NCBI GenBank assembly: GCA_027257055.1
Contig: JAPVLO010000054.1
Coordinates: forward strand, 3,410,001 to 3,474,000
Source of the DNA: Cephalopachus bancanus
Lineage: Eukaryota > Chordata > Mammalia > Primates > Tarsiidae
Direction of reading: 5' to 3'
Length of the DNA: 64,000 bases
The position numbers and the translations under genes were made by a program. Of the stretch, positions 11,185 to 21,697 are shown one piece after another. Within the stretch, counting starts at the first letter, position 1; every line of letters begins with the position of its first letter. The notes under the pieces were generated by a model, which saw nothing but the letters and a program-made list of their open reading frames with translations, ran no database searches and was not told the DNA's origin.

Positions 11185-11790
11185 GACAATGATTAAGTCT
11201 TCCTTATGTGCCAGGCACTATGCTAACACTGTACAGCAAGTCCCTACAAATGAAGCTTCAAGTTGTGAACTTTCAAAGATATAAACATGCTTTCTCATGT
11301 CTAATCACATAACTTAGCTCATGTGTCTGGTGTATGTTGTTATGCACATGAATACTCTGCAAGTGGATGTGCTTTGGTACTTTACTGTATAGTACCATAT
11401 AAAGTACAGTAATACAGTATATTTCAAGCCCAGGATGTCTGGAAGCAAGCATAAAAGCAGCAGTGATGTAGCCGGTACTATATAGCTGATTATGTTAGTT
11501 GCGTACCTAGGCTAACTTTGCTAGATTTACTAACAAATTGGACTTACAAATGTGTACTCGGAACCGAAGTCATTCATAAGTGAGGGACTTACTGTACATA
11601 AATCAGCATCAATTTAAACCTTATAATAAATCTAAGGCAGGTAGCATCCCCCATTTCACAGATTTAAGAACTGAATTTTAAAGAGCTAGAATAATTTGCC
11701 CGAGTTATAGTGTAACTGGGTAATGGAGCCCAGATCTTTGTGATGCCAGTGTGCTTATCACTGTGCATCACTGTCTCCTGGCATTCAGAT
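11185..11790 (+). repeat. MIR interrupted by a Tigger element
   Basis: The 5' part, 'tgtgccaggcactatgctaacac' in pieces, precedes 11232. The 3' part resumes at 11600 with 'aaaccttataataaatctaaggcaggta', 'cccccatttcacagatttaagaactgaa' and 'gggtaatggagcccagatctttgtgatgcc'. The two halves flank a TA-bounded DNA transposon, so the MIR is older. Confidence 0.8.
11234..11594 (+). mobile_element. Tigger-type (Tc1/mariner) miniature element
   Basis: Its terminal inverted repeats read CAGCAAGTCCCTAC at the left and, as the complement of the right end, CAGTAAGTCCCTCAC. TA dinucleotides sit at 11232-11233 and 11595-11596, the TA duplication typical of Tc1/mariner. Length is 361 bases. An internal 'gatgtctggaagcaagcat' near 11435 resembles the start of a Tigger transposase gene, so this is an internally deleted derivative. 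It has no transposase capacity. Confidence 0.85.
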
Positions 11791-11799
11791 GCAGTTCTG

Positions 11800-11935
11800 T
11801 GTGTGTATAATGTGGTAATTAAAGCCATGGGCTTGGATACAAATTCCCATATCAGCATCTTCAGTATGGTGATCTTAAGTAACTTCCTTAACCTCTGTGG
11901 GCCTCAGTTACCTCATGACTAACATGGTTTACCCT
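11800..11935 (+). repeat. MIR fragment
   Basis: 'aattaaagccatgggcttgg', 'tggtgatcttaagtaacttcc' and 'ttaacctctgtgggcctcag', 'ttacctcatgac' follow the MIR core closely. Confidence 0.85.
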
Positions 11936-12392
11936 AAGAGACCCAGAGAGATAAGGATGACTTACTCAAAATAATATAATTAGAGAAGCCTTTTGTCAAA
12001 ATTATTTACAAAAATAAGGTCTCAGTGTATAGTGTAGGACCCTTAGCCTGGTAAGAGTGGACTATTTCTACCCCTACTCTGAAAGGAAAAGTGAGGGAGC
12101 ATAAGAGATCCCGAGAAGAAAGCCATCTTGAGAAGATATGTGACTTGCAGGAGAGGGTCTCAGCCTGACCCAAGCAACACTACAACGAAGAGGTCAGGAA
12201 ATGTTCAGCCCCTGTCCCTCTCTCCTCTCTCATTCTCTTGCCAGTGCCGACCAATGGCCAAACCCACACATACCAGAGGGGAAAGGAGTCCCACTGTGGT
12301 AGTTCATGTGGGGTAGCGCCCTGGGAAGAGAGCGGGTGGAAAAGGATTGAGAATAAAGCTACAGAAGTAAATGGAAGATATTGGTTCAATAA
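11936..12392. repeat. probable ancient interspersed repeat, unnamed
   Basis: The order 'tctctcctctctcattctcttgcc', 'agtgccgaccaatggccaaaccca', 'agaggggaaaggagtcc' and 'gagaagagagcgggtggaaaagg' (approximate pieces) matches a common old mammalian repeat I cannot name. Open frames on both strands at 12128-12389 are incidental. Confidence 0.4.
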
Positions 12393-12395
12393 TTG

Positions 12396-12414
12396 AATAA
12401 TAATAATAATAATA
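12396..12414 (+). repeat. (ATA/AAT)n microsatellite
   Basis: About six AAT units in 'aataataataataataatac'. A second ATT run lies at 12498-12511 at the end of the next MIR. Confidence 0.9.
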
Positions 12415-12444
12415 CTTCCTATTGAGTCTTCATGATTAAGTAAA

Positions 12445-12515
12445 CCAATGAATATGGAACACTAGAAATTATGTTTGGTACTCAATAAATATTAGTCATT
12501 ATTATTATTATAGCT
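12445..12515 (+). repeat. MIR 3' end
   Basis: 'ggtactcaataaatattag' followed by 'tcattattattatta' corresponds to the MIR 3' terminus ('gtgctcaataaatgttagctattattatt'). Confidence 0.75.
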
Positions 12516-12640
12516 TATACATTCGTTCATCCAATAAAAAGTTTGTTAAGAATTTACTGTGGTCTAAGGACTGTGGACATGAGCCCCGTCCTAAGGAAGC
12601 TTGTAATCTAGTCATGTTTATAGGAGGTAAACACAGAGTG
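12516..12640 (+). repeat. ancient repeat fragment (L2-era)
   Basis: 'atccaataaaaagtttgttaag', 'tactgtggtctaaggactg' and 'aggaagcttgtaatctagtc' follow the old 'attgagcacctactatgtgccaggcac...gagcttacattctag' pattern. It is heavily diverged. Confidence 0.5.
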
Positions 12641-13864
12641 GAGATCTTAGCAGGAAATTTCATTATCTCTAAAAATGGAGGTCAGGGATGTCTGGAAAAG
12701 TCTAGCAAGCTAGTGTAATAGAGAAGTTTTGTTTTTAAGTGGCCCTTAGGATCCTTTTGAACAATGAAAAATTCTAATGCTAAAAGTAGCAGACCCACAA
12801 ATGTTTAATCTGTAACAAAGCCTCAGCCATCAGAGGAAAGTGTGGTGTGGAGTGTAACAAGCTTTGCTGGGAAAATTTACCTCCTGATCCAGCCTTTAAG
12901 GACTTTGTACTTGAGTCCCATGATGAAGTTGGGAAAGCTATAAGGAAAAAAATAGCTAAAAACCTCATAGTGCTGAAGGTTCAAGTGTAACTAAAAGTAG
13001 AGAGAGGCATTCATCCCCATTTATCCCATCATGTTTCAGCAGTGGCAAAGGTGGTGCTGGGAAGGCTACAAGGGGAAGGGAGAGGAAGCAGGAACACAGA
13101 GTCTTGTTGCTCTACCAGGAAGAAGTGGCAAAGGATGGCAGTGGTGGAGTCTATGGTACCTATCAATATAGTACTAAAGGAAAAGAATACAGTGTCAAAG
13201 CTACACAGGGAGACCAGGCATGTTTGTGAGTTCCTGTTGATCTTCAGGGGAACTTCTGGAAATACTTAGAGAAGTAGGCTGCTATAAGAGTCTGGGGAAA
13301 GAAACCAATGAAACTCAGTTTATACAAATCACAGTAACAAATAGCATATGCGGGCTAAGTACTCTTAAACATAACTACAGATAAAGGACTAAAGGGAATC
13401 TAAAGAGGGAAACAGTAATCTTCAATGTTGTTAGGGAGTGGGCAAGGTTCCTTAATGAAGATGACTGGAGCTGGCCATCAGAGAACAAAGACAACTAGAA
13501 CATGAAGAGGCAGACAATATAAAAACCAAGAGATGGAGAACCTGGGGGAAGGGGAGAGTGTGATGAGGATACAGAAGAATTTTACAGAGTGAGTTTGGAA
13601 AACAGCGAGCAATGCAGTTTGATGGGCAGAGGTGAACCAGTCTTGGGAATGTGGTATTTATGCCGTAAGCAATTGGAAATGTTCAAGGAAGGATAAGGCA
13701 GAAGGGGAGCTATGAGCTTGATGAATATGTAGTGCCAAAGTAAAACAAGAAGGAACTAAAGCAATTGAAATTACTCAGGGTTTATTTCAACAGCTTGCTA
13801 ATAAAAAATAAATGCATATGATGTCATTTTTAGGTGCCAAGCACTATCATTAATAACATTGCAA
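12641..13864. other. unassigned, purine-rich in parts
   Basis: About 1.2 kb. From 13400 to 13750 ('gagtgggcaaggttccttaatg', 'ggcagacaatataaaaacc') it may be part of a long old repeat also seen near 32340 and 41480, but I cannot fix boundaries. The small frames at 12780-12968 and 13042-13269 show no recognisable product. Confidence 0.35.
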
Positions 13865-14058
13865 TCATAGCTGCCATTTATTTAGCACTGGGCTAAATGA
13901 GACATATGCTATCTATGAGTCTTTTCAGTAACCCTGTGTAGTCGATATTTTTGTATCTATTTTACACATAAACCAACTAGAAATCAAGAGAAATGTGGCC
14001 AAAGCTCCACATGTGTGGATCTTTTGAACCTAAATCATGTTCTTAATCATCTCAAGGT
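13865..14058 (+). repeat. MIR, nearly full length
   Basis: The MIR layout runs 'tagctgccatttatttagcactg', 'ttcagtaaccctgtgtagtcgatat', 'ctattttacacataaaccaact', 'gtggccaaagctccacatgtg' and 'gaacctaaatcatgttcttaatcat' (pieces). This is one of the better preserved MIRs here. Confidence 0.85.
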
Positions 14059-15342
14059 CAAAAATTCTTCTGAAAAAGAATTATGGGGAAATAAAACTTT
14101 TAGTAAAGTAATTGCTTCAAAAGAGACCATGTACTCCCCCCAAAATTGTTAATGTGACAGAAGTAGCTAGAAAAATAAATGACAACCATACCACCACTTA
14201 AGTTAGCATAGGAAAGCAAATAAACAAATGGACACATTTGAGAGAGACTGGGTTAAATTGTGAACCAAAAAGAGAAGGTTTGTCTGGATGGGAGAATTGA
14301 CAGGCTGTGCTGATATTGCCATGAATATTTATATGTGGTTTCCCCTCCCAAAGGAGAAAGAGTCTTCTCTAGGCCTGGCACACAGTAGGCACACAATCAG
14401 AACTAAATAAATGAATGACTATCTTTCTTTACATTTAAAGAAGTAAATAGCCAAAAACAAACAAAAAGGCTAGCAGGGTAGAGTCTTTTACCCAGAAGAA
14501 ACACTCGCGAGGTGGCCGGTGATTTTATTTAAATCATAACATACCTTTTTACCACGCCCTCCACCTCCACGTCCCCTTCCCTCTCACCCCGACCTACTCC
14601 GTCCTGCTCTGACAGTGACCTCTGGGTCCTTGAATTTCAGGCAGACTATTTTTCCTAACAACAGATTTTTTTCCTCACCTGCTGACACATGTACTCATGG
14701 TGTTGGATAACACAATCACGACTGTTTAAGACTGAGCCTGTCCTTAGAAAAAGTTCAAATCAAACCACTAGGCACTACAGTGCCACAGAGGTTATAAATT
14801 TTTCAAGAGCTAAATATGTATGAGAAAATGCGTTGGTTTTATCATATATATAAATATATATAAGATATATATAGTGGTTTTATGATGTTAAATTTATGAA
14901 CCTATTATTAGATATTAAAAAGAGAGAAATAATGCCAACTAAGAAATGTAGGATAATGAAAACAGAAGACCAACCTTTTGTAATCCCTAATGTAATAACA
15001 AATTCAAGCAAAGATCATCAATGAATGTTATATGTGTTAGATGAAAGGTTATTAAAATAACCTCAGTATTACTTTTACACATTTTTTTCCAAAGTACCAT
15101 CCCCCCTTTTACTTAATAATTGTGAAAGGAGTAAAAGTACCTTCATAATGGAAGATCTGGGGTTACCAAACTTACCAAGTGGTCAAGCTTAGGACTCTGA
15201 CACAGGGACAACATGAAGAGAGCCTTCCCCAGTATGATGGAAAATGAAGTTCACGTCACTGTGACATGGTCTTCCAGAAATGTTGAAACTGAATTTAGTC
15301 AAGGATCCAGCCCTAAACACCAGTTTATAAGAAATAAAGGAA
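14059..15342. other. mostly unassigned; L2-like 3' end near 14365 and AT repeat near 14845
   Basis: 'aggcctggcacacagtaggc' with 'actaaataaatgaatgac' at 14365-14420 looks like an L2 3' end. An (AT)-rich tract lies at 14845-14877. The pyrimidine-rich stretch 14550-14600 looks unique. No gene is seen. Confidence 0.45.
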
Positions 15343-15623
15343 GCCGGGCTCTGTGGCTCAGCCTGTAATCCCGCGACTTGGGAGGCTGAGGTTAGTGGAT
15401 TGCCTGAGCCCGCGGGTTCGAGACTTTCCTGGGCAACTTGGTGAGACCTCATCTCTACAATAAATCCAAAAATTAGCGGGGTGTGGTAGCGTGCGCCTGT
15501 AGTTCCAGCTATTTGGAAGGCTGAGGCGGAAAGATCGCCGGAGCCCAGCAGGTCGAGGCTGCGGTGGCCGGGAGTGGCCACTGCACTCCCGTCTGGCGAC
15601 AGAGTGAAACTCCAACTCAAAAA
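15343..15623 (+). mobile_element. full-length Alu dimer
   Basis: It starts GCCGGGCTCTGTGGCTCAG, has the CTACAATAAAT linker near 15457, the right-arm block 'gcaggtcgaggctgcggtggcc' in pieces, and the GACTCCAACTC-type tail ('aactccaactc'). A 13-base duplication AAGAAATAAAGGA flanks it at 15329-15341 and 15624-15636. It is non-coding. Confidence 0.96.
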
Positions 15624-15659
15624 AAGAAATAAAGGAGGTGGAGGCACACGTTAACCACC

Positions 15660-16412
15660 ATTATAAGGAAATAGGCAAATCCAGTAAGTCAATGTCATAA
15701 GAAGAAAAAAGTCCTACTTATATTAAAAGATAAAGAGAGTGATATTAAATACAACCCTGAAACTTATCAATAATCCTGGTTAGAGAAATCAACTACAAAA
15801 GACATTTGAAATGGACTGGATATTAAAATTTATATTGATTTTCTTAAGTGTGATAAGGGGATTATAATTACGTAGGAGAGCCGGGCTCGGTGTCTCAGCC
15901 TGTAATCCCACGCATCGGGAGACTGAGGTGAGTAGATTGCCTGAGCCCGTGGGTTCGAGACCCGCCTGGGCAATTTTTTGATCTCTACAGTAAATCAAAA
16001 AATCAGCCGGGCGTGGTAGCGCGCACCTGTAATTCCAGCTACTCGGAAGGCTGAGGAGGAAGGATCGCCGGAGCCTAGCAGGTCGAGGCTGCAGTGGCCG
16101 GGAGCAGCCACTGCACTCCAGTCTGAGCAACAGGGTGAGACTCCAACTCAAAAAAAAAAAAAAAATACGTAGGAGATGCCTACTGAGGATTTAGGGGTAA
16201 TGCATTATGATATTTGGCAACTTTCAAATGTTTCAGCCAAAAAAAGAAAAATATATGCAAATTTGTCTGTGTAGATAAATGTAGTACAAATATGGCAAAA
16301 TACAAACAACTGTTGAATTCAGGTGGAAGGCATAAAAATATAAATAGAACTATTTATTTTATCAGTGTCTTTGTAAAAATTTTTTCATAATAAAAAGTTG
16401 AAAAAACTTTTT
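15660..16412 (+). mobile_element. ancient LINE-type 3' end split by an Alu
   Basis: Upstream, 'gaaatggactggatattaaa' and 'ttttcttaagtgtgataaggggatt' match a common old 3' end. After the Alu it resumes with 'gcctactgaggatttagggg' and 'ggcaaaatacaaacaactgttgaa'. It closes with 'ttttttcataataaaaagttg', the familiar terminus. The exact family is not named. Confidence 0.55.
15880..16165 (+). mobile_element. full-length Alu dimer, internally shortened linker region
   Basis: The left arm starts GCCGGGCTCGGTGTCTCAG, with B-box 'gtgggttcgagacc'. After 'gcctgggcaa' it passes through 'ttttttgatctctacagtaaat', so the usual 'cttggcgagacctcat' piece is altered. The right arm is intact. An 11-base duplication TACGTAGGAGA flanks it at 15869-15879 and 16166-16176. 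Confidence 0.95.
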
Positions 16413-16787
16413 TTGCTTATACTAAACACACCAGAAATTAATATTTATAAAAATTTTAGTAGCTTGGAAAGAATGTACAGATTTGATTTTACTTCCAAAG
16501 GATTTCAATGTAAGCACAGTGAGCAATGTAAACATGTGGTAACAAGTAATGTAAGTTAAATAAATTATTAATACTAAATAATTTTAAAAGCAGAATCATA
16601 AAGAATCCTTTCAATATTTTACAGCATATAAAGGATATTTAATGTAGGATATGGGCATATTGCAATGTGTTTTATAAAATGTGAGATTGAACCTATAAAT
16701 ATAAAGGTGAGTTTCTTAAATGAACCTGGTTCCAGTTGGACTTAAACCAACTGAAACCTGAACCTCTCTGCCATACACCTGCCCTCT
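16413..16787. other. unassigned AT-rich DNA
   Basis: No gene or repeat recognised. Confidence 0.4.
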
Positions 16788-16845
16788 GGATTTCCAAGAC
16801 ATTAGTATTGTATCCTTCGGATTTCTGAGACATTAGTATCGTATC
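16788..16845 (+). repeat. two-copy 31-base tandem duplication
   Basis: The 27-base block at 16788-16814 recurs at 16819-16845 with three substitutions, separated by CTTC. It lies just 5' of a MIR. Confidence 0.9.
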
Positions 16846-16849
16846 TATT

Positions 16850-17080
16850 GCTTAAACATTTTCTGTGTAGTAGGCCTTGTGAGACATTCTTTGCAAGCAC
16901 CATCTCACCTAAACCTCTTACAACCTACTTGAGTTCAGTATGCCCATAAAACGTTATCCTCAGAGAAGGAAAACTGTGGCTTCAAGTGTGATTAAGTTGT
17001 CTAACATCATAGATAGTCCATGGTAGAGCTGGTCTGGAGGTCTGCATCTATTTGACCCTTTGGCAACTATGCATTGCTGC
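16850..17080 (+). repeat. MIR
   Basis: 'tgtagtaggccttgtgagac', 'caagcaccatctcacctaaa', 'atcctcagagaaggaaaactg', 'gattaagttgtctaacatcat' and 'catggtagagctggtctgg' track the MIR consensus ('...ttatccccattttacagatgaggaaactgagg...'). Confidence 0.75.
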
Positions 17081-17809
17081 TGGAGGCCAGGCAGAGCCAA
17101 AGGTACCTGGCATGGTCACTAAGACATGGAGACTACTGGTTGAAATTTCCAGGTAGGAAGGTGGGTTTGCAGTAAATTAGTGAGAAAGATGGACATTGTG
17201 GAGCTTGGAGCTTTTCATCATGCTGCTTGATTCACACCTTTGGATACACCTTCTCTTCACAAAAGACAGCTGGCCCAGATCTAAAATAGCACAGAGGAAA
17301 ATGCAATCTAAATTTAGAACTCTTCAAAAGCATCCCATCATGTGAGTGTCAAAGGAGAGGTGGGTTCCAGAAGTGACTAGCATTCTGTGGGCACAGAGAC
17401 ACAAACACATAGCACTAATCTTGTCATTTTCCTGCTCACATTATTCAGCGAGTTCCCATAGTCCATAGAAAAATGAAATGCCAGAAAGCTTGGAATCAGT
17501 GGAAAGAAACAGGAGGCAAGAACAGAGTTGGTTTATGATGCCATCAACATTGGCATTGGCTTGGCTGCTGAGTTCCTCTACACCTGGTCACTCAGCCATA
17601 TGCCACAGGACTCTCAGTTATACTGTAGTCATTGCAGTATCATAACTAATGGATTTTTTGGCCTTTGTCTTGTCTCCAGGAATTCCAACAAATCTCAGTG
17701 GGAACATTTTATTTACTAAGTTTAAGTCACATTCTCAGTGTCTATCTGCCAGGAAACAAGGATAAGTTATCTGTTCCCCTGTTTAAACATGGTATGTGGG
17801 TTTATTAAA
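17081..17809. other. unassigned
   Basis: About 730 bases with no recognised repeat. A plus-strand frame at 17528-17719 (63 codons) has no familiar motif. Confidence 0.4.
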
Positions 17810-17841
17810 GTTCCTCAAAGAAATAGAACAAACAGGAGATA

Positions 17842-17888
<47 letters not shown>

Positions 17889-18492
17889 ATGTATATATAC
17901 AAATATATAGAGCAGGTGCCAAAAAATATACATACACATCTAAAGTATGACATTTGCTCAAAAGATGGTATCAATCAAATGAATGCTAGCGTGCAGGACA
18001 ATCAAAGAAAATGGCAGAAGCATGATAGAGCAAACATCATACTACACATTGCTATCATAATTCAATTCAGCTTCGAAAAGTAATACATAGATAACATCTC
18101 TTAAAATGTATATATGAAGAAATTTATTATAAGGAATGGCTCATATGATTATGAAGGCTGTGAAGTCCCAAGCTTTGCAACATGCAAGTTGGAGAACCTG
18201 GAGAGTTGATGGTGTAAGTTCCAGTCCCAAAACAGAAGACCGAAGTCCTAACCCAAGCAGCCAGGTGAGAGGAGCACCCTCTTACCCAGCCTTTTTGTTC
18301 TATTCAGGTCTTCAGTATATTAGATCTAGCCCACCCACATTAGAGAGGGCCAACTACTTTACTCATTCTACCAATTCAAATGCTAATCCCATCCAAAAAT
18401 ACCCTCAAACACAGATCCTGAATAATGTTGACCAAATGTCTGGGCATCCTGTGGCACATTCAAGTTGTCACATAATTTCACCATTACAGTGG
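17810..18492 (+). repeat. ancient interspersed repeat with internal TG/TA microsatellite
   Basis: It starts 'gttcctcaaagaaatagaac' (a well-known 'ggttctccagagaaacagaacc' repeat start) and has an expanded TG run. It then reads 'tttattataaggaatggctcat', 'atgattatgaaggctgtgaag', 'ttgttctattcaggtcttcag', 'cccacccacattagagaggg' and 'gaccaaatgtctgggcatcc'. It is widespread in mammals; I cannot name the family. Several open frames cross it by chance. Confidence 0.7.
17846..17887 (+). repeat. (TG)n microsatellite
   Basis: An uninterrupted TG run of about 40 bases is followed by TA-rich sequence. It sits inside the ancient repeat at 17810-18492. Confidence 0.97.
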
Positions 18493-18588
18493 ACCTAGAG
18501 TTATTTATTTTTGATTACTTGTCAAAATGTTCTAGTCATACATAATAACTTTATGCATTCTTGCTTTTTTTGCCAGAGTTCTCTGAGT

Positions 18589-18591
<3 letters not shown>

Positions 18592-18678
<87 letters not shown>
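18592..18678 (+). repeat. compound (GT)n(GA)n microsatellite
   Basis: About 50 bases of GT (18592-18642) change directly into about 36 bases of GA (18643-18678). Both halves are pure. The tract gives long open frames in several phases, which are artefacts. Confidence 0.98.
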
Positions 18679-18684
<6 letters not shown>

Positions 18685-19257
18685 TTGCTGGAGGGGGCAA
18701 AAAGAGGGGTCAGTACTAGCTTCTCCACCCCTCATATGTCCCAACTGGAACAAGCATCTGGAGTGGACCTCCAGGACTTCCCACCTACTTACCACCTTGC
18801 CTTTGATTACTCTGTCTTTTCTGACATTTGGGGATTCTCTGTAGTTTGAGTTCAGATAGCTATGTGTTGAAACTTTAACAAGTGCTACCTGTTATCTGGT
18901 ATTTTCCTTGTAATAAAACCAAGATCCCTCTTAAATGGACTTTGTTGCCAGAAATCTTTACCTTAGGTTTTAAAAATATTCCTTTATATTTAAGGCAAAT
19001 TATAGTGATATTCCATCTTTGTAATACAAAATGATAACTTAAAAAAAAAAGAAATTGACCATCAGTACAGGTGTTACTTAGATATGTCAAATATCAAGAG
19101 AGTAACAGGTAAGGAGAAAACTGATCTAACATACTGCCTAGGACAAACTGAGCCCACAGTAAATATTTGATCAAGGAATAAAGTAAAAGAAAAAAAATGT
19201 TTACCATTCTTCTACCAAAAGTCTTCCTTTCTTCATCAATTGTACTTGCTTTAAGAC
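18679..19257. other. unassigned
   Basis: No gene or repeat recognised. Confidence 0.4.
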
Positions 19258-19455
19258 CAGTGCTGTCTAACCAAATTGTCTGTAATGATGGAAAAGTTTT
19301 GTGCTGCCAATATGGTATCTAAAACCCAGTCATATGTGACAGTTGAACATTTGAAATGTATGTATTGCTGCTGAGGAATCAAATTTTTAATATTATTTAA
19401 TTAGTTTAAACTTATACCGTCACATGTGGCTAGTGGCTACCATATTAGACAACAG
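19258..19455 (+). mobile_element. hAT-type non-autonomous DNA transposon fossil
   Basis: It begins 'cagtgctgtctaaccaaatt' and ends 'ggctagtggctaccatattagacaacag' (in pieces). The complement of the right end, CTGTTGTCTA, pairs with the left GCTGTCTA, so terminal inverted repeats are visible. The middle 'gttgaacatttgaaatgtatg', 'ctgaggaatcaaatttttaat' matches a common old element whose name I cannot give with confidence. Confidence 0.75.
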
Positions 19456-19570
19456 TTGTAGAAGATCTCATTCACCCTATACATCAAAATCATCTAAGAA
19501 GTTTTAAAACTACATCAAAGTTCAGACTTTATGCTAGATCAATTAAATCAGGATCTCAGGTTGCTTATGC
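19456..19570 (+). mobile_element. MER5A-like fossil
   Basis: 'catcaaaatcatctaagaag' and 'aattaaatcaggatctcagg' follow the MER5A 'catcagaatcacctggaagg...ctgaatcagaatctc' pattern. It abuts the previous hAT-type element. Confidence 0.6.
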
Positions 19571-20104
19571 TTTCATTATAGGAAATTGTATTTATTTGAT
19601 GTTGTCTTTTTAAGAAAAAAATATTGTTTACCAGGTATAAAACCTGGTCTTATATCACTGGTAAAATCCATGGAAAATCTGGCTAATTATTCAAGACCTA
19701 TTGGTAAACCTACTGGCTAGATTAAAGATATTTCTAAAAAATTTTTTTATTTCATTTTTTTCACTTGACCAATTTCAACACTGATGGTTTTGCCATCAGT
19801 ATTAACCTATGGAGGAAAAGTTAGAGATGTTAAATGATTTGCTAAAGTTCATATGGTTGGTGAGGGGCAAAATTAAAAGCCAGGCCTTCTGGTAGCTATA
19901 ACAGTGTTATTTTCATTCCACAGTAAGGCAAATAACGATTAAAGTGAAATGAATTAATACAGTGTTAAGGCTGGAAATTCTTTCCTTACTTCTGTTTACA
20001 TTTACAATTCTAAATACGGAGAATGGAAAACACATTTTCAAATCTATTTAAGAGTAATGTTTTATAAATAGAACACTGCTGTCTAATGTTATATGTTCAG
20101 TTAA
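19571..20104. other. mostly unassigned; MIR remnant near 19795-19920
   Basis: 'attaacctatggaggaaaag', 'gatttgctaaagttcatatgg' and 'aaagccaggccttctgg' at 19800-19900 resemble a degraded MIR. The rest is unassigned. Confidence 0.45.
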
Positions 20105-20340
20105 ACTTGATTTTACTCAGCCAAAATTAGGATAACCTGGTTTTATAAAAAAGTAAATAGGCATAAATTTTTGGAAGGTAATTTGAATATGTATATCAAA
20201 AGCCATCAATATAGTCATACCCTTTAACACAGTAATTTTGAGACTTCAAGTCTGTCATAAAATGTAATCAGAGATAAATTAATCAAAAATGATACATAAA
20301 CAATGTTAAAGAGTTATCCAAAGTCTTAGAAGCATAGTTA
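20105..20340 (+). mobile_element. old L1 (L1M) ORF2 fragment, upstream half
   Basis: 'ggaaggtaatttgaatatgt', 'cataccctttaacacagtaa' and 'gtaatcagagataaatt' follow L1M ORF2. It is cut at 20340 by the younger L1 and resumes at 21698. Confidence 0.65.
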
Positions 20341-20341
20341 T
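20331..20341 (+). repeat. target-site duplication of the 20342-21697 L1
   Basis: AGCATAGTTAT recurs at 21698-21708 after the A-rich tail. It brackets the 5'-inverted L1. Confidence 0.85.
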
Positions 20342-21697
20342 GTTCATATCTTTTGCCCACTTTATAATGGGGTTGTTAATTTTTTTCTTTTCAGCACGTT
20401 TGAGTTCCTTGTAGATCCAAGATATTAGGCTTTTGTCAGACCTGGAGTTGGCAAATACTTTTTCCCAGTCTGTGGGCTGTCTCCCTGCTCTTTTGATGGT
20501 TTCTTTGGCTTTGCAGAAGCTTGTCAGTTTAATGAGATCCCACTTAACTATCTTATCTCTCATGGCCTGTGGGTTTTGGGTTTTGTTCAGGAATTGGATG
20601 CCAGTTCCAGTTTCCATAAGGGTATGTCCTATATTTTCTCAGGTTCTTATGGTTTGAGGTTTTACATTTAGATCTCTGATCCATTTAGAGTTAATTTTTG
20701 TGTATGGGGACAGATAGGAGTCTTGTTTGAGTCTTCTGCATGTGGTCAGCCAGTTTTCCCAGCATCATTTACTGAATAGGTTCTCCTCTCCCCAGTGGTA
20801 GGTGGTGGAGGCTTTGTCGAAGATGAGCTGGTTGAGTAATTGAGGTTTTGCTTCTGGAATCTCAATTCTATTCCATTGGTCTATATGTCTGTTTTTGTAC
20901 CAATACCAAGACATCCGAGCAGCCAACAGACACATAAAGAAATGTTCAACCTCACTAATCATCAAGGAGATGCAAATCAAAACCACACTGAGATACCACC
21001 TAACTCCAGTCAGAATGGCAATTATCATAACTCAAAAAATAACAGTTGCTGAAGAGGGTGTGGTGAAAAGGGAACAATCCTACACTGTTGGTGGGAGTGC
21101 AAATTAGTGCAACCTCTATGGAAAACAGTGTGGTGATTCCTAAAAGCTCTAAATCGACCTCCCATATGACCCCGCAATCCCCTTACTGGGAATATACCCT
21201 GAAGAACTCAAATCACTCTATAAAAAAGATACCTACACACATATGTTTATCGCAGCATTGTTCACAATAGCAAGAACCTGGAATCAGCCATACTGTCCAT
21301 CAAAAGGGGACTGGATTTAAAAATGTGGTACATATACACAATGGAATACTACACAGCCATAAAAAAGAACAAAATCATGAACTTTGCAGCAACCTGGATG
21401 GAACTAGAGTCAGTAATACTGAGTGACCTCTCACAGAAACAAAGATCTGAGTATCACATGTTCTCACTCATATAATGGACCTTGAACATCCATCGTAATA
21501 CTATAAGAAAAGTACTGACAGTGGTGGGAAACTATGGGGGGGAGGGGAAGGGAGGTGGGATTAACAGTAGTCAATATCTGTCTGGGGACAGGGAGACATC
21601 CCTTATCAACAAGGGTGCCTGAACGAAGCATATTTGTATACCTAACCCTTAACTGTCCCCCACAATATCAAAAAAAAAATATTGATATGACAAAAAA
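20342..21697 (+). mobile_element. L1 with 5' inversion (twin priming)
   Basis: Bases 20342-20910 are L1 ORF2 read on the minus strand. From 20911 the sequence flips to the plus strand and runs through late ORF2 and the 3' untranslated region to an A-rich tail. The last ORF2 codons are followed by 'cacatgttctcactcatata'. The inverted part ends and the forward part begins within about 20 bases of the same ORF2 position, the hallmark of twin priming. An 11-base target-site duplication flanks it. Frameshifts and stops make it non-functional. Its closest relatives in the window are the copies at 46394 and 58421. Confidence 0.93.
21530..21560 (+). other. G-quadruplex-prone run in an L1 3' untranslated region
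   Basis: Four runs of three or more G (in 'atgggggggaggggaagg' and the next bases) lie within about 25 bases. G-rich tracts are a known feature of L1 3' untranslated regions. Folding is inferred, not shown. Confidence 0.6.

Noticed and set aside
15189..16151. Minus-strand frames of 85-152 codons
   Set aside because: They are antisense Alu translations. The Ser-Arg-Leu-rich text repeats at every Alu in the window.
18511..18849. Open frames on both strands crossing the GT/GA repeat
   Set aside because: Dinucleotide repeats lack stop codons in several phases, so the frames are artefacts with Val-Cys, Arg-Glu, Ser-Leu or Thr-His runs.
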